Made by a program: the position numbers and the translations under genes
Notes under the pieces: model-generated
The model's input: only the letters and a program-made list of their open reading frames with translations
Told to the model about the DNA's origin: nothing
The model's database searches: none
Assembly (NCBI RefSeq): GCF_009363435.1
Contig: NZ_CP045354.1
Location: 5,980,501-6,044,500 of the forward strand
Reading direction: 5' to 3'
Length of the DNA stretch: 64,000 nt
Source of the DNA: Labrenzia sp. THAF82
GTDB lineage: Bacteria; Pseudomonadota; Alphaproteobacteria; Rhizobiales; Stappiaceae
Shown: positions 26,495 through 34,836 of the stretch, piece by piece
Numbering within the stretch: position 1 is the first letter of the stretch
How the letters are laid out: each line of letters begins with the position of its first letter

Positions 26495-28132
26495 TTGAAA
26501 GATAACAAGAACGGCGAAACACCTTCCCGACTGGATGACATGATTGCCAATGTCTATGAAGCCGTACTTGACCAGGATCGCTTCGATGAACTGATCACAC
26601 TCGCGGAAAGCAGCATTACGAACAGGAGTGCACACCGCGAGCTTTTGCGCAGAAAACGCGATATCGAAGCGCATTTCGAAACTGCGGAGAAGCTGCTGTC
26701 GAGCCTGCAGAAACCTGCAGAAGACTATGACCGGCCGGTGATCAGGCTGGGACGGGATCTTACGGTTCTGCAGGCCAATGAAACCGCCGAACGAATTCTG
26801 CAAATTACTGCCGGTCGATCACTTGAAGAACTGGATATCGATGGCGACGCATTGGGTCATCTCAACGAAGCTGTTTCGGGCCGAGCCGAGGACTGGCCGA
26901 TTGTTCGCGTCCCACACGCTGCTACAGGCAAGCAGGTTCTGTTGGTCTTGTCCGCTGAAGAAGATCCACACAACGGCAAAATCTGGTTACTAACGGGCGT
27001 TGAACGTGTCTGGCAACAGGGCGCGAGCCTGGCCATGCAGAGCCTTTATGGTCTCACACAATCAGAAACCGATGTCCTGTCCATGCTGGTCAGCGGACAT
27101 ACGCCAGCCGAGATTGCGGAGGCACGCGATCGATCGGTCGAAACAGTTCGCCAGCAAATCAAATCGATGATCACGAAAACCCGCTCACGGGGCAGCGGGG
27201 AGCTTGTTGCAGTTGCCAGAGCCATCGCCAATTCTGCACAACGGCGAAAACCTCAGACCACATCGGCAGACCACACGCGCGCGGAGCTCAGACTTCGGGA
27301 CGGGCGCAAGATCGACTATCTGGAGCAGGGAGACACGACCGGTAAAGCCGTTGTCTTTCTCCACGGCTGTCTTTGCGGCAACAGGCTGCCGAACACCACA
27401 AACAGATATTTTTCCGAAAACGGTATCCGTCTGCTTTCCCCTGCCCGCCCCTGGCACGGTCAGAGCGACGGTCACGGAATTCTGCTTCATGATCCCGCTC
27501 GTTACGCGCATGACATATGCGACTGGCTGGACCAGCTGGATCTTGAACAGGTCCAGCTGGTTGCTTTTGACGTTGGCGCTATTTTCGCACTGGTCTGTCT
27601 TCCCCATCTCCGGGACCGTGTAGCGCAACTTATTTGCATTTCCGCTCAACCCCCCATGCGGAGCTTTCAGGACTTTTCCGGAGCACCGCCGCAGCAAAAA
27701 CTGTTTGCCTTGTTGCCGCGTGTCTCAGTGCCGCTTTTGAGCTACATGGCAAAACTGGGTGACAAACGGTTGAAACGCGATGGGCCGGGCGGCTTTGCGC
27801 AAACCGTTTTTGGAGGTGCACAGGCGGATCTCGAGGCGTGCAACGATCCGCATTTGCTGGACCTTTTCTGGCAAGGTCACCTGTTTCATGTCGAACGCGG
27901 CTCGGACAGCTTCATCAACGATTGCCGGTTTGTTGCTTCTGATTGGGAGAAGCTGATCAAACCAACGGATGTTCCCATTCATTTTATTCACGGAACACAA
28001 AATCGGTCGATACGCCCGGAACGCATTCTGGCCTTTGCCGAGCGCATTGAAGCGCAGGTCTCTCTTGTCGAAAATGCCGGCCACAGTCTCCCGTTCAGTC
28101 ACTGGCGAGACTGGGTCCGTTTTCTCGACTGA
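26495..28132 (+). CDS. LuxR DNA-binding domain fused to alpha/beta-hydrolase
   Basis: This 545-residue protein appears to start at TTG. Residues 1-170 are helical with a PAS-like segment (80-170, 'PVIRLGRDLTVLQANETAERILQIT'). A LuxR helix-turn-helix follows (185-245, 'LTQSETDVLSMLVSGHTPAEIAEARD', 'SVETVRQQIKSMITKTR'). Residues 270-545 form an alpha/beta-hydrolase with oxyanion loop 'VVFLHGCLCG', nucleophile elbow 'QLVAFDVGAIFAL' in which Asp359 takes the place of Ser, and a late His in 'NAGHSLPF'. Such fusions are probably ligand-sensing regulators; an Asp elbow occurs in dehalogenase-like and epoxide-hydrolase-like enzymes. The ligand is unknown. Confidence 0.85.
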   Translation: MKDNKNGETPSRLDDMIANVYEAVLDQDRFDELITLAESSITNRSAHRELLRRKRDIEAHFETAEKLLSSLQKPAEDYDRPVIRLGRDLTVLQANETAERILQITAGRSLEELDIDGDALGHLNEAVSGRAEDWPIVRVPHAATGKQVLLVLSAEEDPHNGKIWLLTGVERVWQQGASLAMQSLYGLTQSETDVLSMLVSGHTPAEIAEARDRSVETVRQQIKSMITKTRSRGSGELVAVARAIANSAQRRKPQTTSADHTRAELRLRDGRKIDYLEQGDTTGKAVVFLHGCLCGNRLPNTTNRYFSENGIRLLSPARPWHGQSDGHGILLHDPARYAHDICDWLDQLDLEQVQLVAFDVGAIFALVCLPHLRDRVAQLICISAQPPMRSFQDFSGAPPQQKLFALLPRVSVPLLSYMAKLGDKRLKRDGPGGFAQTVFGGAQADLEACNDPHLLDLFWQGHLFHVERGSDSFINDCRFVASDWEKLIKPTDVPIHFIHGTQNRSIRPERILAFAERIEAQVSLVENAGHSLPFSHWRDWVRFLD

Positions 28133-28224
28133 CGTAAACAACCCACCCTATCAAAATCCATAGCTGTTTCCGCTCCGGGACACGTGCTCTCCTGAGTTCC
28201 TTTGAGACTTCAGGACAGATTGCG

Positions 28225-29682
28225 ATGCGTTTTATTTCAAGGTTTGCTTTTTTACTGTGTTGCCCATTTTTCACGCTGCAAGCGCCACAGGCTCAGGATA
28301 CTGATCCCGGCAGGGCGATGATCGTCTTTGACGGGTCGGGTTCCATGTGGGGACAAATAAGTGGCACCCCCAAGATCGTGACGGCACGTGACACGCTGGC
28401 GCGCGTCGTCGGACAGCTGCCGCCAGCACTTGAGGTTGGATTGATTGCCTATGGACATAACCGCAAGGGCGACTGCAGCGACATTGAAACCCTGGTCCCG
28501 GTCGGGCCTGCCTCGACGCAGTCGAGCAAACTTGTTGCATCTGTGGCTGCACTCAAGCCAAAGGGCAAAACGCCTCTGACCGAAGCCGTGCGCCGCGCCG
28601 CACGGGAACTTCAGTTTCAAGAAGACAAAGCCACCGTCATTCTGGTGACAGACGGGATTGAAACCTGTGAAGCAGACCCATGTGCTGTCGCGAACGAGCT
28701 GGAAGCACTTGGGATCAACTTTACGACACACGTGATCGGCTTCGGACTGAACGAGGAAGAAGGCCGCCAGGTCGCGTGCCTTGCGGAAAATACGGGTGGC
28801 CTCTATCTGCAGGCGGACAATGAGGGTGATCTGGCCGATGCTCTTCAGCAAACAGTTTCGCTTTCGCCAGCTCCTGCCCCGGCTCCTGAACCAGCGCCCT
28901 CGCTTGCTAAAAACATCAAAGCGACGGTCAGCCTGGAGGAAGGTTCGGCCCCGTTAACCGATGCTGACGGTATTCGTGTCTACTGGTCGGCAACGCCCGC
29001 CGGCGGCGGGGAAGAAATTCGCCTGACCACCCGCCCTGACATCAGTGAACGACTGGAACCTGGCGCCTATCGTCTCGCAGCCCGAACGGACAAAGGCAGT
29101 TCAGCGGTTGCGGACATCACGGTGACCGACAGCGAGCTGACAGAAGTCAACCTATCGCTTGGAGCCGGCAAGATCGATCTCTATGCGGTGATGGCCAACC
29201 AGGATCTTGGTCTCTCGGATACGGATTTCCTCTGGCAGGTTGAAAACAAAATCACGGGTGAACAGTTCACGGCCTATACCCAGGCGATGGAAGCGGTCGT
29301 TCCAAGTGGCCAATACAAGGCGAAGCTCATTATCACACGCCTTGAAAAGATGTCGCCCGGCAGCGTTGAACTGGATGTGGTTACCGGAGAAACGGCACAG
29401 GCCGAAGTGATCGCCCAAACGTCGAAAGTCACTCTGCGTGCCTTCAATGCTGACGGTTCCGAGCTGAAAGCACACGATTCCCGGCTGAACGTCTTTCAGG
29501 GGGAAAAAACTGAAAATGAGGCGTATGTTAAGATGGTGCTTGGCGGCGGAGCGCTTTTTCTTCTGCCTGGACAATACTCCGTTCGCGCCGAGGCATGGGA
29601 CGGCAGCAAACGAGAGCCGGTCTTTCAGTCAATAACGGTCAGCCCAGCATCAGAACAGACCATCAATGTGACCTTCCCATGA
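28225..29682 (+). CDS. Secreted von Willebrand factor A domain protein
   Basis: This 485-residue protein has a signal peptide (1-23, ending PQAQ) followed by a vWA domain (about 30-215). The metal-ion-dependent adhesion site is intact: 'FDGSGSMWG' (Asp36, Ser38, Ser40), Thr in 'GKTPLTEAVRR' and Asp in 'VTDGIETCEADPC'. The rest (about 240-485) is beta-rich with Ig-like or carboxypeptidase-regulatory-like strands ('LEPGAYRLAARTDKGSS', 'VPSGQYKAKLIITR', 'LLPGQYSVRAEAWDG'). It opens a five-gene unit with the next start codon overlapping its stop (ATGA). A role in periplasmic ligand or protein binding is likely, but the partner is unknown. Confidence 0.88.
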   Translation: MRFISRFAFLLCCPFFTLQAPQAQDTDPGRAMIVFDGSGSMWGQISGTPKIVTARDTLARVVGQLPPALEVGLIAYGHNRKGDCSDIETLVPVGPASTQSSKLVASVAALKPKGKTPLTEAVRRAARELQFQEDKATVILVTDGIETCEADPCAVANELEALGINFTTHVIGFGLNEEEGRQVACLAENTGGLYLQADNEGDLADALQQTVSLSPAPAPAPEPAPSLAKNIKATVSLEEGSAPLTDADGIRVYWSATPAGGGEEIRLTTRPDISERLEPGAYRLAARTDKGSSAVADITVTDSELTEVNLSLGAGKIDLYAVMANQDLGLSDTDFLWQVENKITGEQFTAYTQAMEAVVPSGQYKAKLIITRLEKMSPGSVELDVVTGETAQAEVIAQTSKVTLRAFNADGSELKAHDSRLNVFQGEKTENEAYVKMVLGGGALFLLPGQYSVRAEAWDGSKREPVFQSITVSPASEQTINVTFP

Positions 29683-30617
29683 GTGGGCAGGACGCATTCT
29701 GGGATCCGATAGAAGGCGCGGTAGCACCGGAATTCAGGCAAAGACCAGAGCGAGAACCCTCGAAGCTTCCGGCATCCTTCAAAAAACTGGAACTTCCGCT
29801 TTTCTTTCTGGCTTTCCCGGGTTTCATTCTCGCTTTTCTCGGCGACAGTCTTTTGCCTTACGGCATAGCGCTCGTGACATTCGGCATGGCCGGCGGATTT
29901 GCAATCAACCACTTCACCGGCGCTACCGAAGATCGACTAGAGCGCCTTTGGAAAACAGGTGAGCATCTCGGATTTCGGTTTCGCCCGGAAATACCGGCCA
30001 GCCGATTGCGCGACATACGGCAAAAGATTCCCGAACTTTTCAAACTGCGAATTGGCGGGTCGATTCCGCTGAACATTGAAAGTGAAATGTGGGGCCGGTC
30101 GGAAAGCGGCACGCCTTTGTGGCTCGGTCTTGGCGCTTTTTCGTCAGCTGCTTTTTTTGGCGGGCCCAAACAGACCACCAAATTGGCAAATGCAGGTGCA
30201 CAGGGCAACGTCGTGATGATGATTGCGGCATACAAGCTGGATCGGGATACGGGTATTCGGATCGTGCTGATGCCGGAATCGCTCGGAGCTGTCGGACCAT
30301 TCGACCGTGACCTGAAGACGGAAAGCGTGGCGTTTAACGACACCTTCAACATCAGAGTGACATCCCGGGCGGACGATGGGGATCTGGATCAGATTTCCGT
30401 CAACGTGCTGCAAGTGCTGACACCCGCATTTCAAACCACGCTGCTGGAGCTCGCGGACCGTTTCGCAGCACGTGTCATCGTGGATCGCGATACCGTCTAT
30501 TTCGGCGGTTTTCACAACCTGCAAAGTCTGGATGACACAGTACTTCAATCCTTCGTCAAGGAAATCGTCGCTGCATTTGCGGCAGCGTCGACCTCCTTCA
30601 AACGCTACGCGGAGTGA
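29679..30617 (+). CDS. DUF3137-like membrane protein
   Basis: This protein of about 312 residues starts at MSGQDAFWDPI, whose ATG overlaps the vWA stop (ATGA). The longer open frame upstream lies in the vWA gene. After a soluble start it has two adjacent membrane helices ('LPLFFLAFPGFILAFLG' and 'GIALVTFGMAGGFAIN'), then a cytoplasmic or periplasmic domain. The pattern 'FNDTFNIRVTSRADDG' followed by 'LQVLTPAFQTTLLELADRF' fits the DUF3137 family, which is frequently encoded beside LemA. The function is unknown. Its stop overlaps a possible GTG of the lemA gene. Confidence 0.72.
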   Translation: MSGQDAFWDPIEGAVAPEFRQRPEREPSKLPASFKKLELPLFFLAFPGFILAFLGDSLLPYGIALVTFGMAGGFAINHFTGATEDRLERLWKTGEHLGFRFRPEIPASRLRDIRQKIPELFKLRIGGSIPLNIESEMWGRSESGTPLWLGLGAFSSAAFFGGPKQTTKLANAGAQGNVVMMIAAYKLDRDTGIRIVLMPESLGAVGPFDRDLKTESVAFNDTFNIRVTSRADDGDLDQISVNVLQVLTPAFQTTLLELADRFAARVIVDRDTVYFGGFHNLQSLDDTVLQSFVKEIVAAFAAASTSFKRYAE

Positions 30618-30625
30618 CCCAGCAT

Positions 30626-31234
30626 ATGTCGTTTTTCATGATATTGATCTTATTGGTTGGCGTGGTCATTGGAACTTATGTCCTTTGCTACAATACGCTT
30701 ATGTCGGCCAAGTTCCGTGTGGATGAAGCCTGGTCCGGAATAACGGTTCAGCTCAAGCGACGGCACGCACTTGTGCCCAATCTGGTTCAGGCTGCCAAGA
30801 CGGCGATCGGCCACGAGCAGGCAATCATCGACAAGATCGTCACGGCGCGATCTGCTGCTCTCGAAGCATTGGCAAGCGACAAACAGGCGGATATTGCCAA
30901 GGCTGAAGCCGGTTTAAGTCAGGCGCTTGGGCAGTTCATTGCCTACACGGAAGACAACCCTGAAATAACCGCCAACGAAAACCTGCTCGTATTGCAGAAA
31001 CAGCTTGAAGAGACAGAAGATCAGGTGGCCGCTGCAAGGCGGATCTACAACGGCAATGTCCAGGCCTACAACACCCGTGTCGCATCCATTCCATGGAATT
31101 TTGTTGCAGGCCTCAACAAACTGAAACCGTCTCAAATGTTCGAACTCGATGCGGCCGAAATGAAGGAAGTCTCAAAGGATCCTTCGCTAGATGCCCTTGA
31201 ACTTGCCGTTCCTCCTCAGCAAGACAGGACCTGA
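30626..31234 (+). CDS. LemA family membrane protein
   Basis: This protein of about 202 residues has an ATG at 30626 with GGAG 11 bases upstream; a GTG at 30614 is an alternative. It has an N-terminal membrane helix ('MILILLVGVVIGTYVLC') followed by the LemA helical domain: 'VDEAWSGITVQLKRRHALVPNLVQ', 'ENLLVLQKQLEETEDQVAAARRIYN' and 'YNTRVASIPWNFVAG'. LemA proteins have a short N-terminal anchor and a helical bundle; their role is unclear, though an envelope-stress link has been proposed. It lies between DUF3137 and SH3 genes, matching the common LemA-DUF3137 pairing. Confidence 0.92.
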   Translation: MSFFMILILLVGVVIGTYVLCYNTLMSAKFRVDEAWSGITVQLKRRHALVPNLVQAAKTAIGHEQAIIDKIVTARSAALEALASDKQADIAKAEAGLSQALGQFIAYTEDNPEITANENLLVLQKQLEETEDQVAAARRIYNGNVQAYNTRVASIPWNFVAGLNKLKPSQMFELDAAEMKEVSKDPSLDALELAVPPQQDRT

Positions 31235-31238
31235 GCCC

Positions 31239-32858
31239 ATGTTGCGTCTTCTCATCAGCCTGGTCGTGCTGTCCTTCGCACTCCTGCCTGCCAAGGCGTC
31301 TGACGACACCTGTGTAACTTCGGCCCCGAACGGGCAATCTCTCCGGGTTTATGACAGTGCCTCCACCAACAGTCCGGTCCTTGGAGGCATCGGTGTTGGA
31401 ACCTGCGGAATTCAGGTCACAAACCAGTGTGAAGGCACGATGTGCGTGATAGTGCTTGCCGGGCTGAACGGCTGGGTGGATATGCAGCACATTTCAAACA
31501 GTCCTGTCGTTGCGCCCGGACTCATGAGCAGCGGAGCTGCAATCGGCAGCTACGTCTACGGTGTCACCGGCGGCTCAGGCTCTGTCACGGCGGCAGGCCG
31601 CACACAACCCACGCCTGTTGATGCCAATGGTGAGGTCAGGGTGCAAAAGACCGGTCCATCGACAGCAACACTGACGCTGCCACAGGAAGTTACGCCCGGC
31701 CCAATTCCCTTAAGCGGCAATGACGCCGGACCCTGGACCGGCGGCTTTGGCAGTTGGGGCGGCATGCCGATGGCCGTCACCGTTACCTTCAACGGACTCG
31801 GCGCTCAGACAGCCACACTCGAGCTTAAGGGCAACAACCAGCTCGCAGCGATGACAATACGTCTCGACCTTGCTGCACGGTCCTTGCCAGAAGTTCAACA
31901 GTCTGGCCGCCCGGCACCAGCAACACCTTCGCCTGCCGGGTCCAGTTTCAATGCATGTTCCGAGCTGGACCGGCTGACCAAGGAGATCAACAGCCGCGCC
32001 GGAACCAAGCAAATCCAAGATATGCGCAGCATTTACGTAATTTCGGCGGTCAAGAGCACGGAACCGACCGCTGATCAGGCTGCCTGTCAAAAAGCGCTCG
32101 ACCTGATTTCCCAGGATGCCGGGCTCTGGGTTCTGGTCGAAGAACAGGCCAGACTGGGTCCAGCCGCACCACCACCTCCTCCTGGACCAGTGGCCAGTCA
32201 ACAAGTGCGTCCCAGCACGGTGTCCGCACCGCGCCCGACACCACAGCCCACAACAACAACGAACCAGTCTTCCCAGCACCAATCCGATCCGCAAGGCTTG
32301 CTGGCTCAGTCCTGCAGCATATTGCAACCCTTGATCAGCCCTTTGCTGCGTGGTGGTTCGCGGGCCGAACGAGAACAGGTTCTGGCGCTTTTGACCGCGC
32401 AAGGTTTGGTCAGCGTTTCCAGTGCACAACCCGTTCAATGCGCACTCATCTTGGCTGATCTGATGTCCAGCGGGCTTATTGCCAATGACAATCGCCCCTG
32501 GGCCGCCATTGCCCAGTCTGGCGCGCCGGGCTTTGGCGGCGAGGACCCTGCGACAATGATCGCAGGCGGACGCGAAATAGGCATAGACCCTTCTGATTTC
32601 ATACCTGAGTTCAATCCGGACGGACAGGCTGCCAACCCGGCACCTCCGCCTCAGCCAACCAGCCCTTCAAGCGCCGGAGACCCCTGCATATTGCTGGGCA
32701 ACGCATTGGTGATCGCTGTTCGTGTCGGTTTCCCAGGCGATCTTTCAGCTTTTGCTGATCTCTTGAAGACCCATGGCGTTGAAACGCTCGCTCCAGCGTC
32801 AGCACCTCAATGCCTGGCCGCCCTGAACAACGCGCGCCAGGCCGGTCTGGCGCGCTGA
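31239..32858 (+). CDS. Secreted protein with SH3-like domain and proline-rich linkers
   Basis: This protein of about 539 residues starts at MLRLLISLVVLSF; the earlier in-frame start overlaps lemA and precedes no signal. After the signal peptide (cut near ALLPAKA) comes a bacterial SH3-like stretch (about 25-85, 'GQSLRVYDSASTNSPVLGGI', 'LAGLNGWVDMQHIS'). A Gly/Thr-rich region and a region with Pro/Gln runs ('AAPPPPPGPV', 'NPAPPPQPTSPSS') separate three alpha-helical Cys-containing segments of about 50 residues that share a pattern with a Cys near the start and another near the end. It should reside in the periplasm and bind cell-wall or protein partners; the exact role is unknown. Confidence 0.75.
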   Translation: MLRLLISLVVLSFALLPAKASDDTCVTSAPNGQSLRVYDSASTNSPVLGGIGVGTCGIQVTNQCEGTMCVIVLAGLNGWVDMQHISNSPVVAPGLMSSGAAIGSYVYGVTGGSGSVTAAGRTQPTPVDANGEVRVQKTGPSTATLTLPQEVTPGPIPLSGNDAGPWTGGFGSWGGMPMAVTVTFNGLGAQTATLELKGNNQLAAMTIRLDLAARSLPEVQQSGRPAPATPSPAGSSFNACSELDRLTKEINSRAGTKQIQDMRSIYVISAVKSTEPTADQAACQKALDLISQDAGLWVLVEEQARLGPAAPPPPPGPVASQQVRPSTVSAPRPTPQPTTTTNQSSQHQSDPQGLLAQSCSILQPLISPLLRGGSRAEREQVLALLTAQGLVSVSSAQPVQCALILADLMSSGLIANDNRPWAAIAQSGAPGFGGEDPATMIAGGREIGIDPSDFIPEFNPDGQAANPAPPPQPTSPSSAGDPCILLGNALVIAVRVGFPGDLSAFADLLKTHGVETLAPASAPQCLAALNNARQAGLAR

Positions 32859-32883
32859 CAGCCGGTTGGAAGGAATGCAACAC

Positions 32884-33288
32884 ATGAGCACAAGAAGCCC
32901 ATTTTTCCGTGTCCTAGCCGCAGCTGCCGTTTTCCTGACGGGACTACAAACGGTTTCCGCAAATGAGCCCGACCCGGCCGACACCGGTGACTTGCCAGGA
33001 TTTGGCATCTGGGGACCAGCCTACAAACTTCGAAATGTTCCAAACGGGATGCGCCTCGTCGTTCGCGCGCAAGGAAGCCGTTCTGCAGAGACTGTTGGAA
33101 GTCTTGCGCGATCAGCCAGCGAAGTGCTTGTTCTCAACTGCTCGCCCGAGATCGTCCCGCTGACTTTCGAAAATGCATCACCGGAGGGGAAACGCGAACT
33201 GCTCGGCGGCGTCTGGTGTCAGATCGACCACTATGGAATGACCGGGTTTGTGCCGGGAATTTATCTCGACCCCATCCTAAACCGCTAG
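32884..33288 (+). CDS. Small secreted SH3-like protein
   Basis: This protein of about 134 residues starts at the ATG at 32884, with GGAAGGA nine bases upstream; two in-frame upstream starts at 32866 and 32875 add up to six residues. It has a signal peptide (about 1-26, ending TVSAN) and a bacterial SH3-like domain ('YKLRNVPNGMRLVVRAQGSRSAETVGSLA', 'GVWCQIDHYGMTGFVPGIYL'). It lies 25 bp after the larger SH3-like gene and closes the vWA cluster before a bidirectional terminator hairpin. Probably periplasmic and peptidoglycan-facing; the family's ligands vary. Confidence 0.78.
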   Translation: MSTRSPFFRVLAAAAVFLTGLQTVSANEPDPADTGDLPGFGIWGPAYKLRNVPNGMRLVVRAQGSRSAETVGSLARSASEVLVLNCSPEIVPLTFENASPEGKRELLGGVWCQIDHYGMTGFVPGIYLDPILNR

Positions 33289-33350
33289 ATGAAGCTTCGG
33301 TCTGGCAGCGCACTCGCAGAACTGGAGTTTCAAAAGATAACCCAAAACGA

Positions 33351-33378
33351 AAAAAGCCCCGGAAAACCGGAGCTTTTT
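33351..33378. terminator. Bidirectional rho-independent terminator
   Basis: The sequence AAAAAGCCCCGG, loop AAAA, CCGGAGCTTTTT forms a stem with one mismatch. It is flanked by A on the left and T on the right, so it can act for the plus-strand vWA cluster and for the minus-strand tRNA-Leu gene 42 bp away. Confidence 0.75.
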
Positions 33379-33419
33379 CGGAGAAATCAGACTGAACTGG
33401 ATTGTCTGAGATCGGATTT

Positions 33420-33506
33420 TGGTGCCCAGGAGAGGACTCGAACCTCCACGCCCGTTAGGGCACTAGCACCTGAAGCTAGCGCGTCTACCAGTTCCGCCAC
33501 CTGGGC
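33420..33506 (-). tRNA. tRNA-Leu (anticodon CAG)
   Basis: Reading the minus strand, the acceptor stem GCCCAGG pairs with CCTGGGC, followed by discriminator A and an encoded CCA, giving 87 bases. The anticodon arm is CTAGC-TTCAGGT-GCTAG, with anticodon CAG for leucine codon CUG. The long variable arm (GTGCCCTAACGGGCGT) and the GGTTCGAGTCC T-arm are typical of class II tRNA-Leu. It lies between the vWA cluster terminator and the NDUFA9-like gene. Confidence 0.95.
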
Positions 33507-33633
33507 TGTGGGGGGGCTTGTAAGCGCCGGACCTGGGCTTGTCAATCATTATTGCGCGACTATTTTTCCTCATTCCAAGCCAGCCCTTCACACACGCTCT
33601 GCAAAGGGCTAAGACACTGGAAGACGGACCTGC

Positions 33634-34659
33634 TTGATGGCGGATCAGTCAAACCTTTTGGACGCGACAGAAGGCATTTTCACAATGTCCACACCACTTA
33701 ACGGCAAACTCGTCACGATTTTCGGTGGCTCCGGTTTTCTAGGCCGTCATATTGTCCAGGCCCTTGCCAAGCGGGGCTATCGTGTCCGCGCAGCCGTGCG
33801 ACGTCCGGACCTGGCGACCCATCTGCAGCCCCTCGGTGCACCCGGCCAGATCATGCCCATCCAGGCAAACCTTCGTTACCGCTGGTCAGTCGAACGTGCT
33901 GTTCTCGGTGCGGATGCCGTCGTGAACGCAGTCGGCATACTGGCTCCATCCGGAAAGCAGTCATTTGATGCGGTTCAGGCTTTCGGTCCGAGAGCAATCG
34001 CTGAAGCTGCTCGCGGAGCCGGCCTTTCAAGCGTGACACATATTTCGGCAATCGGAGCAGATCCGGACAGCAGCTCCGCCTATGCCCGCTCAAAGGCAGC
34101 CGGAGAAGCCGGCGTCCTGGAGACGCTGCCGGAAAGTGTCATTTTGCGCCCTTCGATCGTCTTCGGACCGGAAGACGACTTCTTCAACAAGTTTGCGGAT
34201 ATGGCCCGCTTCTCGCCAAGCCTGCCTCTTATTGGCGGCGGTGAAACCAATTTCCAGCCTGTATATGTGTGCGATGTCGCCGAGGCTGTGGCGCGCGCTG
34301 TCGATGGTCAGCTCAACCCTGGTACCGTCTATGAGCTTGGCGGGCCGGAAATCAAGAGCTTCAAGGCCTGCCTTGAAGACATGCTGAGCGTCACACGCCG
34401 CTCCCGCCTGCTGTTGCCAATCCCGTTCCCGGTCGCATCCGCGATGGGCAAGATCTTTCAACTGTTCCCCTATGCCCCCCTTACGGCAGACCAGGTAGAA
34501 CTTCTGAAAACCGACAATGTGGTCTCCGAAACCGCAAAATCCGACGGGCGGACGCTTGAAGGCCTTGGCATCACGCCGGCAACACTTGCCTCGGTGCTGC
34601 CAACTTACCTCGACCGGTTTCGCGAACGCGGCCAATACGACGCGCACCGGCCAGCTTGA
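33634..34659 (+). CDS. NDUFA9-like atypical SDR (complex I-associated type)
   Basis: This protein of about 341 residues uses a possible TTG or ATG at 33634-33637; an internal ATG at 33685 (MSTPLNGKLV) would give the usual N terminus. It has the NAD(P)-binding loop 'TIFGGSGFLGRHIVQAL', 'VVNAVGILAPSG', and an 'SAYARSKAAGEAGVLE' segment with a weak YxxxK. These features match the complex I NDUFA9 subunit-like extended SDRs of alphaproteobacteria. Enzyme activity is uncertain. It sits alone, followed by a strong terminator. The name rests on family pattern only. Confidence 0.85.
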   Translation: MMADQSNLLDATEGIFTMSTPLNGKLVTIFGGSGFLGRHIVQALAKRGYRVRAAVRRPDLATHLQPLGAPGQIMPIQANLRYRWSVERAVLGADAVVNAVGILAPSGKQSFDAVQAFGPRAIAEAARGAGLSSVTHISAIGADPDSSSAYARSKAAGEAGVLETLPESVILRPSIVFGPEDDFFNKFADMARFSPSLPLIGGGETNFQPVYVCDVAEAVARAVDGQLNPGTVYELGGPEIKSFKACLEDMLSVTRRSRLLLPIPFPVASAMGKIFQLFPYAPLTADQVELLKTDNVVSETAKSDGRTLEGLGITPATLASVLPTYLDRFRERGQYDAHRPA

Positions 34660-34683
34660 CGGTCATCAATTTGAGTTTCAGAA

Positions 34684-34706
34684 GGCGGGCTTCGGCCCGC
34701 CTTTTT
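34684..34706 (+). terminator. Rho-independent terminator of the NDUFA9-like gene
   Basis: The stem GGCGGGC, loop TTCG, GCCCGCC, followed by TTTTT, forms a perfect 7-bp hairpin with a U tract, 25 bp after the stop codon. It is a textbook intrinsic terminator for the upstream plus-strand gene. Confidence 0.9.
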
Positions 34707-34836
34707 CATGTCTTCGGCACCGGAAACAAGTGCCTGTTCCAGGACAATCGTTAGCGGGTGAATGGATCGCCCAAGCTTTCGATTGCCGCGTATTTGCGCA
34801 TGTCTTAGGCTTGTGACCAGTTGGGAGGCGCCCATT

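Noticed and set aside
33289..33612. Plus-strand frame of 107 codons containing a 'QERTRTSTPVRALAPEASAS' segment
   Set aside because: It is the antisense of tRNA-Leu; this protein string is a well-known artefact of tRNA antisense frames.
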